A stretch of DNA of 64,000 nt from NCBI GenBank assembly GCA_008694505.1, contig VZDJ01000346.1, positions 15,541,719 to 15,605,718 of the forward strand, in the 5' to 3' direction. Shown here piece after piece: positions 12,501 through 23,888 of the stretch (its first letter is position 1; the number at the start of each line of letters is the position of its first letter). The notes beneath the pieces were generated by a model. It saw only the letters and a list, made by a program, of their open reading frames with translations. It ran no database searches and was not told the DNA's origin. Made by a program: the position numbers and the translations under genes. Source of the DNA: Cyanoderma ruficeps (Eukaryota; Chordata; Aves; Passeriformes; Timaliidae).

Positions 12501-13741
12501 TTGTGTGAACTTTTATCTATGAAAAGGAATGGTAATGATAAAAATATTAGCATTACAGCTATTTAAGTAGTTCAAGTTACACATGAGAGTCCAGAGTTAA
12601 GATTATTTAAACACTTGATTTTTAAGGGTACTAGGAATCAAATGTGTTTTGATGGACTCTCTGAACAATATCCTATAGCAAACAGAAATAAAAAAAAAGG
12701 AGTTATTCTACATCAGTCTCTGAAAAACAAACAAACAAACAACAACAACAAAAAAAACCCCCAAACCAACAAACCAACTTAAAAAAATAAATTTAACAAG
12801 ATTGCAAATGCAGGAGAATTACAAGCTCCAAATGCCAAGGAAGGATTTGTTCACTAAGGAAAGAAAAATCAAATTCATTTTCAGGAATGTAGTGGGCATA
12901 CTTTTTTACCACAATTTAATTTTTCTTCAGAGATTTAGTTCACTAGAAAATCCACTTGGTACTTTTCTCATTAGCATCATTTATAAAACAGTGTTTTCTT
13001 AACGAAGATGATCTACTATGAGACAAAGGCAGGAAAAAATTTATAACAATGTGTTTTACTGAAGTTAAAGTAGGAAGTAACAGTCCATGGAGAGTCCCCT
13101 AGATGGGGAGCTCTGGGGCAGAAATTTCAAAGGCAGTCATTGTTGGCCCAATGTTATCTTCTCTAAAATCAGTGGAAAAACAGTGTTCTTTTTTTTGAAA
13201 TAATGTACCCTAATGGAAGAAAAGCCAGTCCAGGGAGAGGTGTTTATGGTAATTAAGCCTTTTGTGTTGATTTCCAAAAAACTTTTTTAAGTTTAATGGT
13301 GCAGTAGTAGATGACTATCATCCTTCCAAAGCTTTTCTTTGTGATAATTATTTGTCCTGGTTTCGGCTGCCTGCTGGGTTAAACCACAAGGTTATTATAA
13401 GCCCCTACCCTTCCCTTCAACACGGAGGAATTTTCTTCATCCGTAGCTTGTATGTTCACTTGGAATCAGGGTACATAAGCCTAGCCAGGTAGCTGGAAGA
13501 AGTATGAGACATCAGAGCCCCCACTGATTTTGTTGCACAGAAAATATTTTTAGCTAAAAATACTGAATTGAGTGCTTTGACATACATTTTGTCATCTCCT
13601 ATCACTCTTGTCACCTTTTAAATTTCAGAAAGAAACATTATTACTTGAACAAACCCTGCCAGAAATTAATTTCCATTGTGATAATGCTGTTTAATCACTT
13701 CACTGATGTCAGCCTACCCTAACATCATGTCTCTTCACTAG
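9561..13741. other. Unique sequence, no gene recognised
   Basis: 9.54-9.77 kb is extremely AT-rich. 9.77-10.25 kb is GC-richer with overlapping open frames but no recognised protein, and might belong to the LTR-like element at 9.29 kb. 10.8-11.35 kb is also GC-richer with minus-strand frames that show no domains. An adenine/cytosine tract at 12726-12778 is listed separately. Confidence 0.45.
12726..12778. repeat. A/C low-complexity tract (AAAC, AAC and AAACC units)
   Basis: A run made only of A and C, moving from AAAC to AAC units, then poly-A, then CCAAACCAAC-type units. This kind of degenerate A/C tract is common in bird introns. Confidence 0.8.
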
Positions 13742-13820
13742 ACCCGAGCGAGCCCTCCCCCAGCCACAGCCACCTGGGCTGGCCAAAGCACCAGAGCTCA
13801 CACACCGTGTGCTACTCCAG
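13742..13820 (+). other. Candidate GC-rich exon, 79 nt
   Basis: ATGTCTCTTCACTAG gives a 3' splice site and CTCCAG followed by GTATCA a 5' splice site. The 79-nt interval is sharply GC-richer and more CpG-rich than its AT-rich flanks, which is unusual here. Two frames are open throughout; one reads PERALPQPQPPGLAKAPELT. Proline-rich composition follows from the C-rich sequence, so coding is uncertain. No family is recognised. Confidence 0.22.
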
Positions 13821-15660
13821 GTATCAGCTGCCAGAGGATCCCTGCACAGAAGCAGATTGGGCATTTTCAGTCTTCCTACCACACCAGCACATTAAAAATC
13901 ATGCACCAGGAGGGAAGTACTGTCCTTATTCCCTTTTTACAAGCAGAGAAAGATGATAGTAATTTGCAGAAGTGTTCATAACTATTATTATTTATTATTT
14001 TCACTGTGATAGCATCTATGAATAGTCTGTGGCAGAGCTGGAAACAGAATCTAACTCTTGTGAGCTTACCAGTCAAGTGCCAAAACCACAAGTCCTTCCT
14101 TCCTCTCACACTGCATGTATTTGTAAAGAATTATACTTTTAAAAAAACATATATTTGTAACTGCTACAGCAGTGTTAACCCCCCTACTCCCCCTCTCCTA
14201 AAATATTCTGGTATTTGGTCTAGGAAATAAGTTTTTAAGGGGATTTTCATTATCGTTTTTTTTCTCTGTAGATCAAGTTAATGTTTTCTCCTTTGAAAAG
14301 CCCATGAATGGAGGAAAATAATTACCACAACACACATGCACATTCCTAGCAATTACTCATATGGTCATATTCACACATTCATGTGCACATAGTCACAATA
14401 TTCAACTTGTAGAAAACATTGATTTCCCGGGTACTCTCAGTTGGTGACTGATCAAACTTTGAAAGCATTTAACCTCTCTCACATGCTACAAAACAAGTAA
14501 GAGGAAGTGAGAAAAAAAAAAAAAGAAACTAGCAAAGTTTCAAACAATGGAGTCAAAGAAAAAGGTCTGTGTACAGTTTTTTTACCACGACCACAACAAA
14601 ATGTAAGTCTTTTAATTTTTTTTCCTATAGAAGCACATATTGCTATGGATCCTGTTTTCAAAAGTCACAGTGGGGAAAGAGGGCAGGAAAAGGTCTAAGT
14701 GAGCCAGGATAGGAGGAGCCCTTCAGCATCTTTTAAAATATGTAAATAACTTTTCTGTTGAATGTGGCTTTGATTAAACAAAGCCATTATTATTAGCTTT
14801 TGAAAACTGTAATTCTGAAATATATGCAGCAACTTGCCAAGTAACAATGCTGAGACACTTGTTTACTAATCTTCTCACTCTCATCCTAGTTTTCCTCTCT
14901 TCGCTATCCGTATAATTCTCATTCTTGACTTTGGGCACCATAATGATTAACCCAGTGGAGCCCAGGTCCTTGACTTGTGTTCTAGAGGCTACTGCAACAT
15001 GAAGTGCATGTAACTAGCAATAATAGTAGTCTCCAGACAGCCCCGAGCACGGTGCTTATTACCATGAGTAGTCTCATTGAAGTCAATGACACTGCTTTAT
15101 TCCAGAAGTAGTTACAGTGCAGTTAATGGCACTCTTCATAGCATAAACACCACACCCTATGAAAGTGTTTAAAACATCAGGACTTTATAAGCTGTTCTGG
15201 CCAGGTAATCTGTCTTTATTTGTCACGCTGAGCATCACATATGATTATGACATGATGTATTACAAATTAGAAATGCAGGGACTTCAGCTGGTAGATGTAG
15301 GTTTTTTCACTTTTATAGCTGTTTCACTCTTTATAGAAACATGGCAGTTATATTAGAGCTAGAACTCTAAATGTATTTTTCTCTGACTTAAGAATGTGCC
15401 CCTAAATCTTATGCACATTTTTCAACTGGACTGTAGTTCAGATGTCTGTAATAGGACCACTGGATGCATTTAGTGCTTCAAGCATTGTCTTTGGAATCAA
15501 AGGGTAAAAAAAATAAATTAATTGACATTCATTAAAAAGAGTAACTCTCAGCAGGGCTTTTTATGCATGTAGATTTGAAGATCACACTGGAGCTTCAATT
15601 ATCTCCTAAGTGACCTCCGTCACTTAGTGTTTTTCTCAATCACTATGTGCTTCCCCAAAT

Positions 15661-15720
15661 TATTTTTTTAAAATTTTTTTTGGTTGCTGTTTTTTGTTGT
15701 TGTTTTTTGTTTTATTTTTG
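15661..15720. repeat. T-rich low-complexity tract
   Basis: Sixty bases dominated by T, with TTG and TTTTG units. On the other strand it is an A/C tract like the one at 12.7 kb. Confidence 0.75.
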
Positions 15721-16868
15721 AGGAAGAAGGAGTTGAGTTTCAGTACAATTGAGTGTTTGGCAAAGCAGCATGTTTGTTTGGGAAGGACTATCTTGCACAG
15801 CTATGACTGATTTACAATCAGGTGTGGTGGCCAAAAAGATTAATGAAGAAGCCAGAAATTCTGTCCTTCAGCAATTTCAGTGAAAATTGAACTACCCTGT
15901 ATGCTGGGAGAGAATTTCTTAGACAAGCAGGACATGGCATAGTATTAGCCAGATGGGAGATCTACCTACATGGATCTTCCTCCTAAAGGAGTTCTAGAGG
16001 AATGGAGAACATCGTGTGCCTCTGTGTGTNGGAAGTGTTTCAATCTGTACGTATATATCACATTCCTATTTAGGAATATCTTTTTAAGTGCTTATATATT
16101 CCAAAATGCTGCAATGAGAAGAGAAGCAAAATGGATAGAGTGGAAAGTGAAATGGTGAGAGGACGTAAAATTGCAGGAGGTAGGTCAGAGTGCCCAGAAG
16201 ACAGGACAAATACACTAGATTATTCAGGTGGCTAAAGCTTTCTCCTTGTAATAAAGCTCAAAAAGAAAAAATTGCACAAAATGATTATGCATTTTCTGAT
16301 AGAAAAAAAATCTCTTTCATTAAAATAAAACAAAAAGTAACTCAACCCAAGTAGATCCAGTGAGGAAAAAAACCCAAACCAAACCAGAAAAAATGTTTCT
16401 TAAACTGGTTTAGGGTTGCTTAGACATATTTTGTTTCCTTTCTGAGGAGTAGGTTTCTGAAGTTTCCTAACTTTCTGAAAAGCAGGGAATGTATGTGCAG
16501 ATCTCTCAGTTTAAATTTTTGAAACCTGGGAAATTCAAGTTTCTATTCACCTCCATCTGTCCTATTCTCAAGCACTTACTCAGCTGCATAAAAAGATCAT
16601 TGCATCAATAGTTTTTGAAAAAAAGTTATTTTTTGTGTCTTCAGTGCCTTCATCCTTCTGCACATGACTCAGTCTAACACTTTTCTTTAACTTGCCGGTC
16701 TGTAAACCCACGAACCACACATATCTCCCATCTAGCTGATGATGATCTCAGTACCCTACCACTGGTACTGTACACATGACAGTGCAGAAATGAAGTACAC
16801 AGGCTCTTCCCAGGTGCATCATTGTCTCTTCCCTTTGATGGTGAATGCAGGAGTCATTGACAGGGATT

Positions 16869-16884
16869 CACACACACACACACA
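16869..16884. repeat. (CA)n microsatellite
   Basis: Eight CA units. An undetermined base lies 12 bases further on, suggesting uncertain assembly next to the repeat. Confidence 0.8.
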
Positions 16885-17709
16885 AACAGACATACNCGGC
16901 TGCTCCCCAGGCACCTCTTACAGCCCGTCCTGCTGCACTGCTCCATCCTGTCCTTTTATCTCTGCACATACACCTCATAGAAGCAGAAAAGGCCCTGGGA
17001 ATTCCCCAGCAATGTGCAACTTCCAGAGGGCACAATTAGGCCACAGGGCCTAATGTCATTTAACTCTTTGCTTTCCAGTTTTCCAAAATCTGAATTTTGC
17101 TATGTCTGTGCTATGAAGTGAGATGGAAGATATTTTTTTAATTATTAAAGCACTGTTTGTTAAATATGTTAAATATTGTATGTTAAATATTTCAGGGAAT
17201 TACTTTATAGCAGGTATATTCATCAGTGTTTTTCAAGTCATCACTGCTGAGCATGTGCAAAAGCAAAAGATCACATTCATATCTCTGAGTATTTACCCCA
17301 TGAGACTGATTTTAAGTGCTGAAATAATTTGATTACTGTGTAGTTTCAATGAAAATAGTTCCAATAACTTGGTGCTTCTTATAAAAGTACTTCTAGTGCG
17401 TATATAAATGAAGCAGCTATTCAGAGTTTGAGTGGTAAATATGTTTAAGAGAAAGCAACTACCTCTTTTCAGGTGTAATCTGCAAATAAAACAGAAGGCA
17501 AAGTAGCTGAAGTAAACAGGAATTAAATATTCATGATGAAGAGCTGGGGCTTATATTGTATCTCAGAAAAATGCATATATCTATCATGTAGCACAGGCAG
17601 TATTTTTAATGATCCTTCATGGAGCTGTGAAGGCATATCTTGCACAAGCTCCTGGAAGATCAATTAATAGTTAGGATGAAAGGGCCAAAAATCCACACTT
17701 CTGTCTTAC

Positions 17710-17788
17710 CACCCTGAGGCTTTGAGTTCAGCAAAGAAACACAAAACTTGCCAGTAAACTTATCATCCAAGCCTTTGCAGCTGGCAGT
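17710..17788 (-). other. Weak candidate exon on the minus strand, 79 nt
   Basis: On the minus strand, AATCAAACTTTCCACAG is a fair 3' splice site and GGTG followed by GTAAGAC is a good 5' splice site. The interval is open in one frame, beginning TASCKGLDDKFTGKFCVSLL. No family is recognised. It is one of several splice-pair-bounded open frames in this window and may be chance. Confidence 0.15.
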
Positions 17789-19789
17789 CTGTGGAAAGTT
17801 TGATTTAAAAGCTAAGTCTCAAGGTGTGCTCTCAAGCTCCCAGTATGTTCAAAATAGGACCAGGTTCAGGTTTAGACACGCTGTCAGTAGGCAAAGGACT
17901 GGGCCTGCTCCCGAGGATGCCCAGGAGCTTCTTTTGGAACATTTAAATGTTAAGGAGCATAAAAGTTAGGAGGCATGTCTAGCCTTTGAGCCAGCTGGAA
18001 TACGCTCTTGTCTCAGCAGCACATTACCTCCACAGCCCACATATGCTCCGTTTCCAATCAGTAAAACAATAAATTCCTTTCAATCTCCTGTGGCAACACT
18101 TCCTGAGACATTTTACTGAGCAAAGTAGATGCTGTATGTAATATTTGATTAGTGACAAACCACTGTCAGTTTTTGGGGTAGCAAGCTAAGTGTACGTACA
18201 AGGCACCTGAAATGTCAGAAAGCAGGTCCAAAGTTAAAGCATGCTGTGGATGTTTACTTTTGGGAGAGGTGGGCAGTGGAAGGCTGCTGTGCCTTTCTGG
18301 CACCAAAGGCAATACTCTGCTCAGCTATGCAGCACAAGTGGAAAGCTGTGAGCACTCAAAGCAAACAAATTCCCAAGCTCTGCAATACCTCTGCGTCTCT
18401 AAGGGACAGGCAATTTCAAAACAAAAGTTTATCTCTTTTGTTAATTCAGACACTGTATCACTGTTGTTAATACCAGGCACTTGGACACTGCCGTGAAATA
18501 ACTGAATTCAGAAATCCACGTTTACATGCAGTGAAGAGACAGAAAATATATACAAACTACCCTTAATGTAGTATACACTTAAATTTTGAGAGAAAATGCA
18601 GTAATAAATCCCATGGCAGTTATTTTTCTAAGCTCATGAGTCTCCTAATAATTGTTATGCCCATGTAAAACATCAGAACTGGACCTCTAAAAGTGGAAAA
18701 GGCAGCCTAATCTGATGGAAATGGACAATTGACAGGGGGCAGATTGCATTTGCTTACTGGAGAATGATTCTCTGTTCCAGGCTGTTTTGTCATTCTGGAC
18801 AAAGTGCCAAAAATTATAGGTATAAATGGCAGTTTAAACAAAGCCCAGTTTAAATTCAGATGCTAATTGTGCAACCAGACTGCATATCAGCACACATCCT
18901 GGAGGCACAGGCAGAGGGCTCTTTCCAATCCCTGCATTTGAACCTGGTGGAAAAATCCATCTCCGTTTAAAGGTTTCCTTAAGGAGACACTAATCTCTGT
19001 GACTAGGTAATTGTGATATTTTGTGTATCTCTAATAAAATCATGTGTCTTTATTTTCAGTTTTAAAAGGATAGTATTAAAAAGCCCTAGCCACAGAAAGC
19101 TTGTTATGAATATGACCCTTTGTCCCAAGTAGGTATTGCATCAGAAAGAACAGTGGCGTACTTGTTGCTTAATTTTAGAAGGAAAAAAGGTATTAGATTT
19201 CACAGCAAGAGAAAATATTAATATTTTTATGGGGAATAATTTCTGGAAATAACTGCTAGTGGAAAAAACAGAAGCACCTGGGAATAGCATCTAACATCCC
19301 ATGTGGATTATTTGTTGAGGATTTTAATTTTTCATACCATCATACTTGTTCCCATAAGAAATGGACCTCTGTTTTATTTTAAAAAGTGTGTCTTGGCTGG
19401 TTTAAAGTTTTTTCAGCTTAAAAACAATAAGGAAACTACTTACCTGACATTTCATTAATTTATGCAAGATATATGTACCATAAAATGGATTGGACTATAT
19501 CCCTTTTCTTAGGTCAGGTGAATATTTGTAGCATAGATCCCATAATATATAACACTGAGCAGGTCTATTATATGAGTAGTGGAAGATAACACAATCTTAG
19601 CATTAATAGGAATCAGTTCCCTGTTGCAACTATTTTCCAAAGGAATACAGTTAGAAGTTAAGTATTTTATTTCTATTCTTATGTCAAATTTCCCTCTCAA
19701 CAGATATTTTCCCAGATAAAAATTCTAGCAAGTGACACCTTGGGACCTCCTAGGGTCTTATTCGCCTCTTGAAAACATTTGTGGGTGTT
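17789..19789. other. Unique AT-rich sequence
   Basis: Nothing recognisable beyond scattered short open frames. Overlapping plus-strand frames at 18.2-18.5 kb are shadows of one another without domain signatures. Confidence 0.5.
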
Positions 19790-19849
19790 GGGGGGAAAAA
19801 AAAAGGGGGGAGAGGGAGGGAAAAGAAGGGGAAAAAAAAGAGAAAAAAA
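19790..19849. repeat. 60-bp polypurine tract with G-quadruplex motif
   Basis: All bases from 19790 to 19849 are A or G. Within it, 19805-19831 has four G-runs of at least three (GGGGGG, GGG, GGG, GGGG) with loops of 3, 1 and 7 bases, fitting the standard G3+N1-7 quadruplex rule. Long polypurine tracts can also form triplex (H-) DNA. Confidence 0.75.
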
Positions 19850-21457
19850 TTGACTGTCTCACTGGATTGAACCTCAAAGGCTTTCTTGACGCAAGTGTTA
19901 CTTAGACCATGTGAACATGGTTTCCATTTTTTAAAAAAAACCTCTAGATTAAAACATGAACAAACTGTCTATTGAACTTTAATGTTTCTTTGTTCCTTTG
20001 ATGGTTAGCAGATTTCTGCTTCATAGATTGCCTCCGCCCCATACATTCTAAAAGTGAAATGATACATTGTAATTCGAATGATAATTGTTTTGATGATTTA
20101 ATTGATAACAGACAGAGGAATAAAATCTCCGTTTTTCTCCACCATGCAGATGATATAGCTACATTTCTTAGTTAACATCTGTGTATAATTAAGGGATGTT
20201 GCACTAAAACTGTTTCTTCCTTACCTTTGCTGTGGGGTTTTCTTGAAGCTCTGTAAGACAATCCCGATTCAGGAAAGGAGAAGTTGCCTCTTGTTATTCA
20301 AGGATTCTTTATCTTTACTTTTAATGATTTAGATGCCAGCTAAAAGTTATCTGCCCATGTTGTTTTTAATGACCTCGGGACCAAGCACAACACATATCCT
20401 ATTTTTTTTTCCAAGAATCTTTGCAATCTCATCAGTTTATCTTAAAAAAGAAACCTTAAAAACTGTTTTTTTAGTGCACACAGGGTTTGACCTAGTGCGT
20501 GTATGTATTTTTGCAACTGCAATATTATGTGAAAGAAAGCAAAAATATCCAGTAGAATCACTTCTAATCCAATTGTTTTATTGTGCAGTAATACTGTATT
20601 TTTTAAGAGTTGCACATCGTTGTATAGACATGTAAATCAAAAGCAAACCAAGGACTGTTCAAACCTGCTCTGCCTATCTTGCACACAGGGAGTTATTCAT
20701 TCAGTTTATCAGCCATAAAAATAATTGCAGTACATTCAAAACTGACTGACATCTTTTATAATTTTTAACACTAAAATGTCCTGGTAAAAGAGAACACTGC
20801 AATAACAACACCTGATTAGTAGACAATCAGTACAGTAAATTACAGTGTTTGCAGAATAAAACAGGGCTGAAAGAGTTATAACTTTATATTAAAAGATATA
20901 ATTGTAATTTTGCCTCCTTTTCTCCCCTGTAAGTCCTAGCAATATCTTAAATAGTATGTCTATTCCAAGCCTTGCAAAAATGTCTACGTGACTGCTATTG
21001 TCCAAAATATTGTCTTATTTTAAATTTTAAGATTTAAAATTACACAAGACAAATTGCCATCAGTGTGTGGCTATTTCTTTTACATACAGCTAAAATGACT
21101 ACTAATTTTTAGGGAATAAACAAATGTTTTCAGGAAAGTAAATAGAATATTTGTTTGCCTGTGTATACAGAATTCCTTTCTCCACCAGCAAAAGAGCAGT
21201 TACACACAAAATGCTGTCTACTGTCAGTAGACATGGACTTTTAAAAAAGTTGGATGTCACAGTAAAATAAATATCCCATTTGAATTGATTTTGTGAGAAC
21301 ATCATTTGAAAATATTGACCTTTGACATCAGTGATGCTGCTTGAGAAGTTTTTAAAGCAGTTTCCCAGTATCTAAAAGCCAGGATAAATCTTGTGAAACT
21401 TCCTGAGTAGGTTGTTTTTCTCTGCCCTACTATACAAAATAGATCTTGATACTTGCA
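19850..21457. other. Unique AT-rich sequence
   Basis: No gene recognised. If the minus-strand ORF at 21.46-21.77 kb is a terminal exon, its 3' UTR would lie here; a minus-strand AATAAA is present near plus 20576-20581, within a plausible distance. Confidence 0.45.
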
Positions 21458-21766
21458 TTAGCTCACATGAAAGTCCCAAGGCTCTTGATCATCAGCAGTG
21501 ATGGACTCCAAGAAACTCTGTATTGCTGTTTGATGGCCATTCCAGGAGTCAAAATCATCATCAGAACTAGACAGTGATCTTGGAAGTATGGGCTCAGACA
21601 GGCTGGAGGGTACCCTTAAGAGCACGTGGGTCTCTGCGTGTCCAGGCACGCCAGGTAGATTAATTCCCCACCAGGTCTGCCCAGATAAACAGCCTACAGC
21701 ATGATTGAGAAGCCGTCTGTCTTGAGAGGCAGCCAAAGGGAGAGGATCTGAATAGCAAAGCAGCAC
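21458..21766 (-). CDS. Unrecognised coding-looking ORF, possible C-terminal exon
   Basis: The minus-strand frame ends at plus 21458. It is open back to a TAG about 39 bases above the GTG at 21766, roughly 116 codons in all. No ATG opens it, so if real it would be an internal or terminal exon. The C-terminal half is protein-like: a serine/acidic stretch SLSSSDDDFDSWNGHQTAIQ, then SFLESITADDQ and a WDFHVS end. The region is GC-richer than its flanks. Against it, the sequence just above the frame has only weak AG splice acceptors with no good pyrimidine tract. I do not recognise the family. It could be the last exon of a minus-strand gene, a pseudogene fragment or a chance ORF. Confidence 0.3.
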   Translation of the reverse strand: MLLCYSDPLPLAASQDRRLLNHAVGCLSGQTWWGINLPGVPGHAETHVLLRVPSSLSEPILPRSLSSSDDDFDSWNGHQTAIQSFLESITADDQEPWDFHVS

Positions 21767-21866
21767 GCTTCTGCTCAGGGTGCTCCAGAGACTGCTCTGC
21801 CTGAGCTATTTTACCATACCATAGCTTTCTTATGAATTATTCTGTCACAGATATCGGTTTTCACTC

Positions 21867-21895
21867 TTTTCTTTTTNTTTTTTTTTTTTTCTTTT
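21867..21895. repeat. Poly-T tract containing an undetermined base
   Basis: T run interrupted by single C bases, with N at 21877. The N marks sequencing or consensus uncertainty in the homopolymer. Confidence 0.8.
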
Positions 21896-23748
21896 ATTTC
21901 ATATGGAAAATCCATTAGAACAGAGGAGATTTGTGAGAGAACAGACTACAAGTCAATTGTTATCTTTGATTGCCCTGTCTGGATTCCACATACTTGACCA
22001 TGGGTCGATAACATTGACCATCTCAGCTCAGAAAAGGGTCTCGAATGTGGAGCAAAAGGGAGTTACATTAATAACCACCTCTTAACTTGGTCTTGTTCCC
22101 TCAGACCAACTTCATGATTACAGTCAGACATTTTTGCATGGTGCTTGTTGCCATCTGTATCTGGCCTGTGAATAAACAGAGAACCTCAGTTTTGAGCACT
22201 GACAGTCTCTCACTCCTTGAGAAGCTTATTTATCACCTCATTAAACTAAAGAAAATGAACAAAATATAAAAAAGCCAAGGGTTTTGGGGTATCACAAGGG
22301 TGGTCTTCTATCGCTATGTAAAGAAAATCCTGCAGAAAGATGCAAGCTTTGAATGATATCACAGGCAGAACTCTTCTTTAGTGCAATCTACCTTGTTCCT
22401 TTTGCTACTATTATCAATCTAAATTTAGAGAAATATGACAAGATGAAAAAGGAAATTATATAAACAGGGACTTCAACTTAAAAAAGGCACACTCTCCTTC
22501 AATAACTGCACATGTAGTTCAGTATTTCTCTTGGCAAAGTTTAGGCATGTCTCTAGTTAGCAAATATATTCTGCTGTCAGCCCTTTTCAAGAATTATATT
22601 TGATGCTGGATGCCAAATAACTTCTTTAACTATTAATAAATAACTCACAGGTATCTTAGCTAGTGTGCGCTTGAGGAATTATGCTAATAATACTTTCTGT
22701 GCTGGAGACAAGGGAAATTCCCCCCATGAAGGTTCTACTTTTGCTGACATGTTCTCTGAGCTCTGCTTTCAGAATGGCTTCATTCTCACTAAGAGAGCCA
22801 TTCCATCTCATGGAAAATCTGATCACCATCTATCTGCTTCTTGCTGATGTTGCTGAGAAAATTCCTATTGACTCTGCAAAGGGAAAGAATATGGATCCAT
22901 CAGTTTTGGAGTCTGGTCTAGCTGCTTATGTTTCATTACCTTCATGGTAATCAGTCTTTGCAATTCGAAAAGAACAGAATAGTCACTGCCATGTGAACCA
23001 AATTGCACTATATATTACATGCTACCTAACTAACAATAAAATATTTTATAGGTAAAAAGTAGCATTAAGTGATACTGTGATTTTTCATGTGGCTTGCAGA
23101 GAAGAAAGGTTCCCTAAGGGATACTTAGAAAAATTATACTCCAAATCTCAAGGCGTGTCTCTTACTTAGAACATTATTTTTAGTGGAACAAATTTTTTAT
23201 GTTTATTTGAATCTATTTCAAGCTAGTCTCTTGTAAGAGCTGCTTTGTTAATACTGCAGAGACCTAAATGCCTGTTATCTCAATCAGTTCTCTAACGCTG
23301 AAGTAATTAATCACTATCAAGTAATACTAGTAAGCCCCTTTTCACATACCATTAAATTCCTAAATTTAGTTAATCCAACAGAAAATTTGTGGGGTAAATT
23401 TCATCTGAAGTGAAAGTTTGGGAAAAGAACCCTTTATCAAGGAAAACTACCCAGAAATCAGGAGTTTTAAAAGTCTTTTGATTTCAGAACACACACAAGA
23501 AGGGATTGCTTCTTGACCACCAAATTCACTGTTATTGTTCACTGTTAATATGCCACAGAGCAAGAAAGAGGAACATGCAAAGACAGTTAATGTAAGAAGG
23601 AAAACCCCGAAAATTCAGATGGCCCTCTTGTCTTTACTTTTGATTTGAAGATCTGATGAGTAGAAGAAACCTTCTTCTCATTTCAACCATAATTTTATAT
23701 TTTCTATATGGTAAATATATTTCTTTTTCCTTGTGAATTTTCTCCTAG
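21896..23748. other. Unique AT-rich sequence
   Basis: No gene or repeat recognised. Two short overlapping frames at 22.67-22.95 kb have no domain signature. Confidence 0.5.
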
Positions 23749-23888
23749 GAGAGATGTTAGACATCGGTGCCTCAGCTTGTGATTTTGACTCTGTGGGCAC
23801 ATGGGAATGTCAGCCCCCAAATCCAGAAAGTGCTTTAACCAGGAATGGGAACGTTCTGGATGACTTTGCCTTTCTCTTTCCCATGTAA
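23749..23888 (+). other. Candidate terminal coding exon (45 codons to a stop)
   Basis: TTTTTCCTTGTGAATTTTCT followed by CCTAG is a long pyrimidine-rich 3' splice site. After two bases a frame is open for 45 codons to TAA at 23886-23888. It begins EMLDIGASACDFDSVGTWEC, continues through QPPNPESALTRNGNVLDDFA and ends FLFPM. The composition, with mixed charged, cysteine and tryptophan residues and CpG-bearing codons, is more protein-like than most frames here. A canonical poly(A) signal AATAAA lies at about 24540. I do not recognise the protein. It may be the last exon of a plus-strand gene, or chance. Confidence 0.28.

Larger units (their letters stand above)
13821..17709. other. Unique AT-rich sequence
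   Basis: No gene recognised. A T-rich tract lies at 15661-15720 and a CA microsatellite at 16869-16884. An undetermined base at 16896 comes right after that repeat, followed by a GC-richer stretch to about 17.05 kb that vaguely resembles eroded LTR sequence. GTTAAATAT occurs three times between 17159 and 17190. Confidence 0.5.

Noticed and set aside
15070..15090. 'cattgaagtcaatg' motif of an old dispersed repeat
   Set aside because: Only the short motif is present; the flanks do not support a repeat family call.
20225..20250. 26-nt microexon on the minus strand with good splice sites
   Set aside because: Too short to judge; splice motifs alone are not evidence.
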